Of a stretch of 64,000 nucleotides of DNA, positions 56,001 to 64,000 are shown piece after piece. The position numbers and the translations under genes were made by a program. Each line of letters opens with the position of its first letter. Within the stretch, counting starts at the first letter, position 1. Source of the stretch: Chrysogorgia sp. JL179-B06 (lineage: Eukaryota > Cnidaria > Anthozoa > Scleralcyonacea > Chrysogorgiidae); assembly GCA_035772405.1 (NCBI GenBank), contig JAYKKM010000339.1, positions 1,118,001 to 1,182,000 of the forward strand, read 5' to 3'. The notes below the pieces were generated by a model that was given only the letters and a program-made list of their open reading frames with translations, was not told the DNA's origin and did not search any database.

Positions 56001-59000
56001 CATGGGTCCTATGGAGGCTTCCCAGGAAATAGAAGATAACGACAATGAAAGGTATTCCAGGATCGGTGACAACGAAAAAGCCGCTCATCAGTTCATCAGT
56101 TATATCTCGAAGAAACCAGCATTGTGTGCTTATTGTAAAGGAGTCTTGATAGGTAACGTCATGAAGCTTCAGAAATATTGACTTTGAACGAGATCTTTCC
56201 ACCCTCAAATATTTTAATTATCTTTTATTTTTAAAAGTTTTTGTTTTAAACTTTCGACAGGGATTGTTAAACCGACCGTCCGTTGCAAAATTTGTAAACT
56301 CGCGGCGCATCAGAAATGTCAGATGAATGTTCCCTACTGTAAAGGCGCTCCACAGGTGAGGAGATTTAACTTTGTGCTTCGTATGTAACGTTCACTCATC
56401 ATCTTAGTTTATGTAGCTCAATAGTTAGAGCATCTCACTAGTCATCAGAAGGTTACAGGTTGTACACATATGTAACCTTCACTCATCATCTTAGTCCATG
56501 TAGCTCAATAGTTAGAGCATCTCACTAGTCATCAGGTTACAGATTGTACACATATGTAACCTTCACTCATCATCTTAGTTCATGTAGCTCAATAGTTATA
56601 TAGAGCATCTCACTAGTCATCAGAAGGTTACAGGTTGTACACATGTAACCTTCACTCATCATCTTAGTTCATGTAGCTCAATAGTTAGAGCATCTCACTA
56701 GTCATCAGAAGGTTACAGGTTGTACACATATGTAACCTTCACTCATCATCTTAGTCTATGTAGCTCAATAGTTAGAGCATCTCACTGGTCATCAGAAGGT
56801 TACAGGTTGTACACATATGTAACCTTCACTCATCATCTTAGTCTATGTAGCTCAATAGTTAGAGCATCTCACTGGTCATCAGAAGGTTACAGGTTGTACA
56901 CATATGTAACCTTCACTCATCATCTTAGTCCATGTACTGTAGCTCAGGAGCATCTCTATTTATCTTGCAAAATATTTGAACTTTCCAGCGTCCACCATCT
57001 AAACTACAAGCAAGCAGAACGACGTCTATGGACTCTCGCTTTGAAGATGAAGATGAAGACAGCCATCTTTATTCTGATATTGACGATGCGAAATCCTCAC
57101 TTAAAGTGAAACTCCGTCCTCGTCGTCATAGTGGAAGTGCTATTGAAGGTCACTCAGTGTTTGTCAATGGCAGTTATGGTAACTAGTAAACTTAATAACA
57201 ATAACAGATTAGATATAGCTCTGTTCGTTTTTAGATCTATATACGCAAAAATCGTAGTTACTAAAACATAGAACGATCCACAACGAGCCACAACGACCCG
57301 CAACGACCCAGAACGACCCGCAACGAGCCAACAACGAGCCACAACGAGCCAACAACGAGTCAACAACGACCCACAACGATCCACAACGAGCCACAACGAG
57401 CCAACAACGAGCCAACAACGAGCCACAACGAGCCACAACGATCCGCAACGACCCGCAACGAGCCAACAACGAGCCGACAACGAGCCAACAACGAGCCAAC
57501 AACGAAGCAACAACGAGCCAACAACGAGCCACAACGAGCCAACAACGATCCACAACGACCCACAACGACCCACAACGACCCGCAACGAGCCACAACGACC
57601 CACAACGAGCCACAACGAGCCAACAACGAGCCAACAACGAGCCAACAACGACCCACAACGACCCGCAACGATCCACAACGACCCACAACGACCCGCAACG
57701 ATCCACAACGAGCCAACAACGATCCACAACGATCCACAACGATCCACAACGATCCACAACGAGCCAACAACGAGCCAACAACGAGCCACAACGATCCACA
57801 ACGAGCCAACAACGAGCCACAACGATCCACAACGAGCCAACAACGACCCGCAACGAGCCACAACGATCCACAACGAGCCAACAACGAGCCAACAACGAGC
57901 CACAACGATCCACAACGAGCCCAAAACCACCCCACAACGAACCAAAAAACACCTAATAAACCACAACGATCCAAAACGACCCACAATATTTTAAAACGAC
58001 TCCCAACTACCAAAATAAATTTTAAAAATGGACATAACTCAAAACGTGATATACCCTTAACGTGAATTGGATTTACTGCCATAGCCTACAAAATAAAGTC
58101 GATTTAAATTATTTAATATTTTGACTGTATTAGTATACGGAATACTGATTATTTCCGGCAACATGACTCAATCACAGAATAAATGATGGCTGACCCATAA
58201 GTCATGTTGCCGGAAATAATCGAGCGCTTGGGAGATTGACACGTGATCAAACTCAGGAAATTAGCTTCGTCGTTGTGCATGCGTGGAGGAAAGATTCTAC
58301 CAGTGGATTTCTACAGTAATCAGTATTCCGTATACTAATATAGTTAAAATATTAAATAATTTAAATTGACTTTATTTTGTAGGCTTTCGCAGTAAATCCA
58401 ATCTAAGGGTATATCACGTTTTGAGTTAATGTCCATTTTTAAAATTTATTTTGGTAGTTGGAGTCGTTTTAAAATATTGTGCGTCGTTTTGGATCGTTGT
58501 GGTTTATTAGGTGTTTTTTGGTTGTTGTGGGGTGGTTTTGGGCTCGTGGATCGTTGTGGCTCGTTGTTGGCTCGCTGTGGCTCGTTGTTGGCTCGTTGTG
58601 GCTCGTTGTTGGCTCGTTGTGGCTCGTTGTTGGCTCGTTGTGGATCGTTGTGGCTCGTTGTGGATCGTTGTGGATCGTTGTGGATCGTTGTGGCTCGTTG
58701 TTGGCTCGTTGTGGATCGTTGTGGCTCGTTGTTGGCTCGCTGTGGCTCGTTGTTGGATCGTTGTGGCTCGCTGTGGCTCGTTGTGGCTCGTTGTGGGTCG
58801 TTCCATGTTTTAGTAACTACGACGCAAAAATATCGCACGCCGATTAACCTCCAAGCCTTCGTAAGTTTTGGCGGGAAAATTTCTTAGTCCGGTTAGCAGG
58901 GCTTATTCTATTACCAAAGTTCTTTTCATGGCTACTACATACACCTAAAATGATGTTTCAAAGTAGAACTGGCTTTTTGTAGGAAGAGTATAACGTTAAT

Positions 59001-62000
59001 TCAAATGATATTTTTGGTTTGAGGAAACAAGTCCGCCCATAAACAGTCCGTTAGCAATCCAACCCATAAACGTCTCACCGCCAATGAGACGGTCTAACCT
59101 ATACATGCAAGTATTTAAGCTATTTAACTAAACTGTCTTTTTCTCTGGTGTTTTCCTAGGCTCATCACCAAGTCTCGTTCCGTCTCCTCCGAAGGTACGT
59201 TGTCATTTTCGACGTCTTAAGGTAGACGATTTTCCATCGTTGTGCCACATTAAAATTCCTATATCTCACCTTTGGGAATTTTACATATTCGTAATATTTG
59301 GGTCTTCCTGAGCAAAATCATAATATATATTGTCAGCCGAAAATTTCATCTTCATGGAGTTTTTCACTGTTAAAGTTACCAGATGTGATGTCACAAGAGG
59401 CATTCCAAACCAGTTTTCTTTTGTTACTTGCCACAAAAATGCCTCTTGTGACATCACATGCGATAACTTTAACAGCAAAAAAAGTCCATGAAGATGAAAT
59501 TTTTGGCTGACAATATATATTATGATTTTGCTCAGGAAGACCCAAATATTACGAATATGTAAAATACCCAAACGTGAGATAGCCAATATTAGCTGAGTAA
59601 TTGTAATGACAATTTTATTTCTTTTGGCTTTTCTCCTGAATATGTTTCTTTAATTATACATACAGATCCCGGCCAAACCAATAACGCTAAAGAAAAAGTC
59701 TGAAGATTGTGTTGTGCTCTACGATTATGACGCTAGCTCTCCAGGAGATATGTCTATTAAGTAAGTTCTAACTTAAACGACATTGGCAACAAAAATTAAG
59801 TTTGTCTAATATGAAAGAACTCGTAAAATGATAGAGTAACACCTTTTACAACTTTTCCGTATTTTACTTCGTTTTTGAAATATTTCAGTTTGTTTGATGT
59901 GTAAATGAGATCGTCTCTGACGTCGAGTGCTGGGTAGAGAATTTTCACTCATTAAAATATTAGTTCCATCTTCAAGTTTGTTCTACAAATTTACTTGAAA
60001 ATGTGCGAATAATAACTCCTCATGATAATGAACGTTGTAAACTTAGCAATCACCGCGATATAAGACATTTTTTAATGAGTGAAAATTCTCTACTCTGCAC
60101 CTGACGTCAGAGACCATCTCATTTTAATATCAAAGAAAATGAAATATTCAAAAACGAAGTAAAATACGCGAAAGTTGTAAAAGGTGTTGCTCTATCATTT
60201 TACGAGTTTCATATTAGCCAAACTTGCCTTGAGGCTCTGTATAGGTGGTGATGGTGGGGGGTGGGGGTGGGGGTATAGGGGGTGCTCTCGCTATATCTGT
60301 ACCGGAACCCTTGTTGTGTTGGAGAACCTTTGTAAAAAATTATTCATTATATCTGTTCGTAGAGCTGGACAAACGATTTCTTTAATGAATAGCGTACAGC
60401 AGGATTGGTGGGAGGTATGCATTTTAGTTTTTTCTTTTCGTTTTTGCTGTATTTATTTACAAACTCCCATTGCTATAAGTTTGGACTTTTTTATATATTT
60501 ATAATCTTTGGCACTTTCAAAATTGAGTTTACTTGTAAACTATGCCAAGCTTTAAATCTTTGATTGTATACAAGAATTTTCTCATTATTTTCTAGGGCTT
60601 ATACAAAGGAAAAGTCGGCTTCTTCCCTGCTTCTTATGTCCTGGTATAGTTATCTTCAAATAATCACATTCATTCTAGTGATGCGTTATACAGTTCACGG
60701 CTCTGTCATGCGAGGACTAACGACTGTCATGCGAGGACTAACGACTGTCATGCGAGGACTAACGACTGTCATGCGAGGACTAACGACTGCTCCATTTCTT
60801 TTTGGATTATCTAGAAAATTAAAGGGAAGGACGTCATTTTAAAATGTTTATATGACTTCGAGGGAGAAGAAACTGACGAGCTTTCGATATCAGTGGGGCA
60901 GGTAAGATTTTGTAAGACATCATCATCATCATCATCCTGTTTGTCCCTCAAGGGGGGGGGGGGGTCCGGTCATCTCGACACCGCTCTCCACTGTCTTCCA
61001 TCACCAACTCTATTCAGATCCACCACTTTACCATAATCTCGAACACAATCCATCCATTTCTTTCTCGGTCGCCCTGTCTTCCTTGTTCCCATCTCCCTGT
61101 GCTCCACTGACCATCTAACAACTCGTCCACTTCTTTTCTCTTCACGTGTCCCTACCACCTCAGTCTGCTTTCTCTCATCTTCTCGCTCAGTTCCGCCACC
61201 TTCACTTCCTGCCTTATGTCTTCATTTCTCATTCTCTCCCGTCTTGTCACTCGCTTAAAGAGTAACAACGACCAGTGTTCAACTTCCACAGAATACCAAA
61301 GCTCTGTTGTATATAAATTTTCATGTCTCGGTCGTTGCCTCTATACTCGCATCAAAGAACACGCCACTCATCCTACTTCCGAAATCTTTAACCATGTTGC
61401 ATCCTGCGAACACTTTCAATACATCAAAACCCTACTAGAATTTTCTCCAGACACAAACGATACCATATCTTGTATGTAACCTAAGTAGTTACCTAACCCA
61501 ACTAAGTTTGAACACTGGTTAAAGAATCCCTCGCAATTCGCCGACAAAATCCAGACTTGAGCCACGGAACTAAAGCCTCGAGAATTAATTATTTTCTATT
61601 AATAGTTATTAGCTCACTGCTTTTCTTCTTATATATAATAAATTCTTAATGTTACTTAAGTTACTTATAAAACTAATAATAATAATAATAAAGATGTTTT
61701 AGGAATATTATACAATAGTCTCAATGCTCTTACAACAATACATTATTAAAGTTACTCAAGTTACTTATAAAACTAATAATAATAATAATAAAGATGTTTT
61801 AGGAGTATTATACAATAGTCTCAATGCTCTTACAACAATACATTCTTAAAGTTACTTAAGTTACTTATAAAACTAATAATAATAATAATAATAAAGATGT
61901 TTTAGGAGCATTATACAATAGTCTCAATGCTCTTACAACAATACATTCTTAAAGTTACTTAAGTTACTTATAAAACTAATAATAATAATAATAATAAAGA

Positions 62001-62592
62001 TGTTTTAGGAGCATTATACAATAGTCTCAATGCTCTTACAACAATACATTCTTAAAGTTACTTATAAAACTAATTACAGTTTCATTACAAGATAAAGCCT
62101 ATACTACATATATTACCACTATGAACAAAAAACTATTAATTTAAAAAAAGAAAAGTCTGAAGTGCTGACTTAAAACTACTTAACATTTCAAAGCTTCTAA
62201 TTTCCTGTGGTAATGAATTCCACAGTTTTGGTGCTGCAACCGAGAATGTTCTGTCTCCATGAGTCACCGTTTTGGATTTTGGCTCAAGTAGCAGATTTCG
62301 GTCAGATGAAGTAGGTCATGATGTGATGTCATATATAGTACTGCTGTAAACGTCAATTCATTAGCAGCATTCCTGATAATGACTTTAAGCTAGTCGAAAC
62401 GTTGAATTCTCAATAAATATGTTTACGTTATTGAGAGTTGTTATTGTGTATTTTATTAAGTCGAAAATTGTGTTTTTTTAGATTCTTATCTTAGTGAAAG
62501 ATGAAGGCAATGGTTGGATGGTTGGCCGTGGAGTGGATGGAGAAGGGATATTTCCTTCAACCTACGTGGAAAAACTGACGCCAGGAAGATGA
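46207..62592 (+). CDS. F-BAR + C1 + two SH3 domain protein (FCHSD / Bzz1-like)
   Basis: Twenty-one exons encode 670 aa: 46207-46306, 48190-48298, 48415-48484, 49213-49302, 49871-49933, 50026-50088, 51518-51634, 52030-52110, 52387-52545, 53686-53766, 53868-53938, 54670-54781, 55969-56152, 56261-56355, 56989-57178, 59160-59194, 59666-59760, 60363-60414, 60596-60643, 60815-60901, 62482-62592. Residues 1 to about 290 form an F-BAR coiled-coil region (SNTWEALLTDTEDEAR; YSNLMQLFSQTL). Residues 412-460 form a C1 zinc finger, HX12CX2CX13CX2CX4HX2CX6C. SH3-1 spans about 555-605 (VVLYDYDASSPGDMS...WWEG...GFFPASYV) and SH3-2 about 611-667 (CLYDFEGEETDELS...GIFPSTYV). Such proteins bend membrane and recruit actin regulators through SH3. 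The order F-BAR-C1-SH3-SH3 is that of fungal Bzz1; vertebrate FCHSD1/2 have F-BAR and two SH3 but no C1 as I know them. Exon 1 was placed by its ATG, GTATGT donor and matching phase, and is the least certain. Confidence 0.85.
46307..48189 (+). other. F-BAR gene intron 1 (1.9 kb)
   Basis: 46307 to about 47500 is AT-rich unique sequence with nothing recognisable. 47515-47700 is a half copy of the GATCGTTGTAAAGTTAGGATC foldback, and 48070-48140 a fragment of the AGGTTGGTGTACTG foldback. Confidence 0.65.
48680..49030 (+). repeat. 5S rRNA-derived SINE, copy 2 (longest)
   Basis: The head has GTGTGCTATTAGGGCGCTGCC, GTTAGTACTTAGATGGGTGA and CTGGGAATAACC, the 5S internal-promoter region. The body and 3' end (GGCAGCCTGTGGCACCTTTG, CTGCTGTGTCTGTTAATAA) are shared with 31488-31705 and 23668-23770. 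It lies in the intron between F-BAR exons 3 and 4. Confidence 0.82.
49595..49730. mobile_element. GTGTGAAGTTGATCG foldback, decayed copy
   Basis: Recognisable arm GGTTGTTGTAGTCTTGAGAA, followed by divergent sequence. A T-rich low-complexity tract precedes it (49475-49570). Confidence 0.7.
50665..51140. mobile_element. TTAA MITE, family C, copy 4
   Basis: Left TTAA at 50665. The right end is interrupted after TTTTTGAGGTTAGG by unrelated GC-rich sequence. It lies between F-BAR exons 6 and 7. Confidence 0.85.
51870..52022. repeat. (GTCT)n-(CTAC)n-(CTAT)n compound microsatellite
   Basis: Runs to within 8 bp of F-BAR exon 8 (52030), so it forms the polypyrimidine tract of that acceptor. Confidence 0.93.
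52165..52350. repeat. Dispersed GTACTAGTTGGGAG repeat, inverted copy
   Basis: Reverse complement of 8040-8245, in the intron between F-BAR exons 8 and 9. Confidence 0.78.
52570..53138. repeat. Compound microsatellites (CACCTTCCCAC)n, (CTAC)n, (CTAT)n, (GTCT)n
   Basis: 570 bp of pyrimidine-rich simple repeats after F-BAR exon 9. No coding sequence. Confidence 0.93.
53139..53622. mobile_element. Foldback element, ~480 bp
   Basis: Inverted ends TCACTGATCTCAAAAATAGG and complement around unique sequence. It lies between F-BAR exons 9 and 10; unidentified family. Confidence 0.82.
54000..54475. repeat. tRNA-derived SINE-like element, double head-to-head copy
   Basis: 54325-54396 reads as a tRNA-like unit: D-arm GCTC-AATGGTTA-GAGC, anticodon arm TCTCA-CCAGCAA-TCAGA, T-arm GCAGG-TTCGATT-CTTGT, with acceptor GTCTCGT/CTGGGAC paired in part. 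Inverted partial copies lie on the left. Loop and acceptor mismatches argue against a working tRNA. Confidence 0.75.
54838..55945 (-). repeat. 87-bp tandem array of a tRNA-like repeat, ~13 copies, minus orientation
   Basis: Period exactly 87 (starts 54841, 54928, 55015 and so on). On the minus strand each unit reads GTAGCTCAATAGTTAGAGC, ATCTCACTAGTCATCAGAAG, then ACAGGTTGTACACATATGTA. It has kept the A-box/D-arm of the tRNA-like element but lost the B box. Each unit can also fold on itself (GAAGGTTACA...TGTAACCTTC). It ends 23 bp before F-BAR exon 13. Confidence 0.95.
55969..56355 (+). other. Exon pair 13-14 encoding the C1 domain
   Basis: Exons 13 (184 bp) and 14 (95 bp) total 279 bp, or 93 codons (residues 373-465). 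They begin and end at phase 0, so removing them keeps the frame. The Zn ligands are His412, Cys425, Cys428, Cys442, Cys445, His450, Cys453 and Cys460. The Gln-Gly signature of diacylglycerol-binding C1 domains is missing from the second loop (GIVKPTVRC), so this is probably an atypical C1 domain. The pair is flanked on both sides by tandem arrays of the same 87-bp repeat in opposite orientation. Confidence 0.85.
56392..56945 (+). repeat. Same 87-bp array, ~6 copies, plus orientation
   Basis: Reverse complement of the array at 54838-55945, starting 36 bp after F-BAR exon 14 and ending 43 bp before exon 15. Together the two arrays form an inverted repeat with a 446-bp interior that holds exons 13 and 14. 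Confidence 0.95.
57247..58835. mobile_element. Giant foldback element with ACGAGCCACA-array arms
   Basis: Ends GTAGTTACTAAAACATAGAA and complement TTCCATGTTTTAGTAACTAC. Inside, the left arm is about 650 bp of 10-13-bp units (CACAACGAGC, CAACAACGAGC, CACAACGATC) and the right arm about 350 bp of the complement. Inner arms include TATTAGTATACGGAATACTG and TTATTTCCGGCAACATGACT. It fills most of F-BAR intron 15. The 100-276-codon Cys/Val/Leu-rich frames here are artefacts. Confidence 0.9.
59250..59590. mobile_element. TTAA MITE, family A, copy 8
   Basis: Left TTAA at 59250, complete arms and central loop; the right end has decayed after ACGTGAGATAGCC. It lies between F-BAR exons 16 and 17. Confidence 0.86.
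59773..60225. mobile_element. TTAA MITE, family B, copy 4 (right end lost)
   Basis: Left TTAA at 59773, begins 12 bp after F-BAR exon 17. The final AATTTTTGTTGCCAATG is missing and is replaced by a G-rich run (GGTGGGGGTGGGGG) near 60255. Confidence 0.85.
60704..60788. repeat. 21-bp tandem repeat, four copies
   Basis: TGTCATGCGAGGACTAACGA repeated four times without change, 26 bp before F-BAR exon 20; a recent expansion. Confidence 0.95.
60950..61165 (-). pseudogene. LINE ORF2 C-terminal fragment
   Basis: The minus frame reads VVRWSVEHREMGTRKTGRPRK then KWMDCVRDYGKV, the usual GRPRKRWxDCVR tail of non-LTR reverse transcriptases. It lies in the last F-BAR intron, preceded by a poly-G run (60952-60964). 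Confidence 0.7.
61225..61480 (+). pseudogene. GIY-YIG-like retroelement fragment
   Basis: SSVVYKFSCLGRCLYTRIKEH then HVASCEHFQ resembles the GIY-YIG domain of Penelope-like elements with the central YIGET part deleted. It has no partner domain. It lies in the last F-BAR intron. Confidence 0.5.
61640..62070. repeat. ~120-bp tandem repeat, four copies with (AAT)n
   Basis: Each unit contains AAGATGTTTTAGGAGCATT, ATAGTCTCAATGCTCTTAC, AAAGTTACTTAAGTTACTT and an (AAT)n run whose length grows from copy to copy. It lies in the last F-BAR intron. Confidence 0.92.
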
Positions 62593-64000
62593 TAGTGTCG
62601 AGATATGTTGTCGGTCTATCTTTTAGCAACACTAAAGGTTTCGACAAACGAGGCGAAAAATCGCTGGTACGTGTCGCAGGGACAAATCCCGTCGTATGCA
62701 CCATGCCCACCATGCGAAATCTTGTCGCTGCAACATGTTCCATGCCAACCCAGTCTCCACCTAGTTAATGTAGACAGTCTACATTGGTAACGTGTAGCTG
62801 TGTATGTACGATGTCTACATTAACAAATAATAGCTAAGCCCAAAACAACAAAGATCCTAACCCTAACCCCCCGCTTAACGAGTTTCCTAACCCTAACCCC
62901 CTGGTTTTCATGTCCCTGTGGCACGCCCCTACGATTTGTCGCCTCGTGTGTCGTAATTACCTTAACTGTACAGGCTTGTATAACTCTTTCAACCATCTGC
63001 TGGGCAGTGCTTCAAAAGCGTTAACGTGGCTTGATAGGAAAAAGTTATGAAAAATTACATCCCCCACTAAAACGCTTCGCAGTGTACATTTCTGCCTCAT
63101 TCTAGTTCCTTGCATAGCTCTAGTGTCAGTGCTGATAATTGAAAAGTTTTACACTTGCTGTATTAAATTGTATCTGAACAAATCACATTGATTGCTATAT
63201 GTAAATTTAAAGCAAATTAGGATTTCTGTACTCACTAGAACAAAGATTTCTCCCCTCCTGAAAACTGAGCACTGTCTAATACTTTTCAAAACTCAAGAGT
63301 AACACTAGGGCTGTGTAAGGGACTAGGATGAAGTACAAATCTACACTGTGAAACGTTTTAGTGGGAAAAATTATTTATAGTTTTTTTTCTATCTAGACAC
63401 CTTAATCCTCATGAAGTCTAATCTGATATCTTATTTCAATATTTTTCATTCGACTAATGGAGCTGTCATTAATTCCACCCGGGAGGGGGGCAGAAGGAAA
63501 ATTCTTGTTAAAGTTTCGTGACACAACTAAATTTCCCTCGATGGTTTCATGACCCAACTATACATTTTGTTTTAGTTTCGTGGCCCAGCACATCTTAAAT
63601 TTTTATTCATACCGACAACACAGGAGTGCTGGGAACTGAGGGTAGTCTGCCATATAGAGCAAGGAAAACAATCAACTTTGTTTTCAGCTGGGTTTTCGCA
63701 TTCCTGAACTCTTAGTCTCGAACCACTGAAATCCAAACTATATATACATGTACATAATTTTCTGGGAGAAGGGGCTTTTTTGGGTGGGTGTGATATGGAT
63801 ATTTCGTCGCCTTACATAGCGTATATCAATTCCTATGTTATAAATATTTGTTTTCTTCGATTACTTTTGATACTAATCAAAAAGGTTTCATGGAGCATTA
63901 AAGGTTCCTAGCCCCACCAACTTTTGATTTATAGTTTCATGGCTTTTGATTTATAGTTTCATGGCACTTTTCCTTCTCCCCCCCCCCCCCCCCCCCTCCC
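62593..64000. other. Downstream of the F-BAR gene; no gene seen
   Basis: Contains the F-BAR 3' untranslated region, its end not fixed. Also present are a few CCTAACCCTAACCCC copies (62855-62905), a G-run at 63481-63489 and a terminal poly-C run (63978 to the edge). The duplicated TTTTGATTTATAGTTTCATGG (63923 and 63946) and similar nearby phrases hint at a small repeat. No open frame matches a family I know. Confidence 0.6.

Noticed and set aside
57154..58887. Long Cys/Gly/Ser/Leu/Val frames up to 276 codons on both strands
   Set aside because: They come from the ACGAGCCACA tandem arms of a foldback element and overlap one another in several frames.
62855..62905. Telomere (CCCTAA)n
   Set aside because: Only a few interrupted copies inside unique sequence; not a chromosome end.

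Overview
This window is animal nuclear DNA. It has AT-rich sequence, split genes with GT...AG introns, and very many short repeats and transposon remnants. I could trace five intron-containing genes exon by exon. In every gene the exon phases close without conflict, and the proteins match deeply conserved animal families. The mix of full-length conserved genes, Penelope-like and LINE scraps, 5S- and tRNA-derived SINE-like elements and dense TTAA-flanked foldback elements suggests a marine invertebrate. A non-bilaterian such as a sponge or cnidarian is my guess, but the sequence does not prove it.

Layout, left to right. (1) 1175-19828, minus strand: the 5' 23 exons (841 codons) of NUP210/gp210, the nuclear-pore membrane glycoprotein. 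The rest of the gene lies beyond the left edge. (2) 19829-21230: a head-to-head intergenic region filled by a 1-kb pentanucleotide array (TAGAA/TGGAA/TGGGA). (3) 21231-28403, plus: YIPF3, a Golgi multi-pass protein, 10 exons, 363 aa. (4) 28404-30443: repeats only. (5) 30444-39372, plus: PKMYT1 (Myt1 kinase), 19 exons, 531 aa. (6) 40714-44833, minus: PAQR3, 6 exons, 328 aa, convergent with PKMYT1. (7) 46207-62592, plus: an F-BAR protein with a C1 zinc finger and two SH3 domains, 21 exons, 670 aa, divergent from PAQR3. (8) 62593-64000: no gene seen.

The genes do not form a pathway, although several act at endomembranes: the nuclear pore (NUP210), the Golgi (YIPF3, PAQR3), the ER/Golgi-anchored Cdk1 inhibitor (PKMYT1) and membrane curvature with actin (the F-BAR protein).

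The accessory layer is the unusual part. At least seven foldback MITE families end at TTAA, and four share the terminus TTAAAGTGCC. Two MITE insertions can be compared with unoccupied paralogous sites in the same window. One MITE ends a few bases from a NUP210 splice donor. A tandem 87-bp tRNA-like repeat occurs as two arrays in opposite orientation that flank exactly the two exons encoding the C1 domain of the F-BAR gene, and removing those exons would keep the reading frame.
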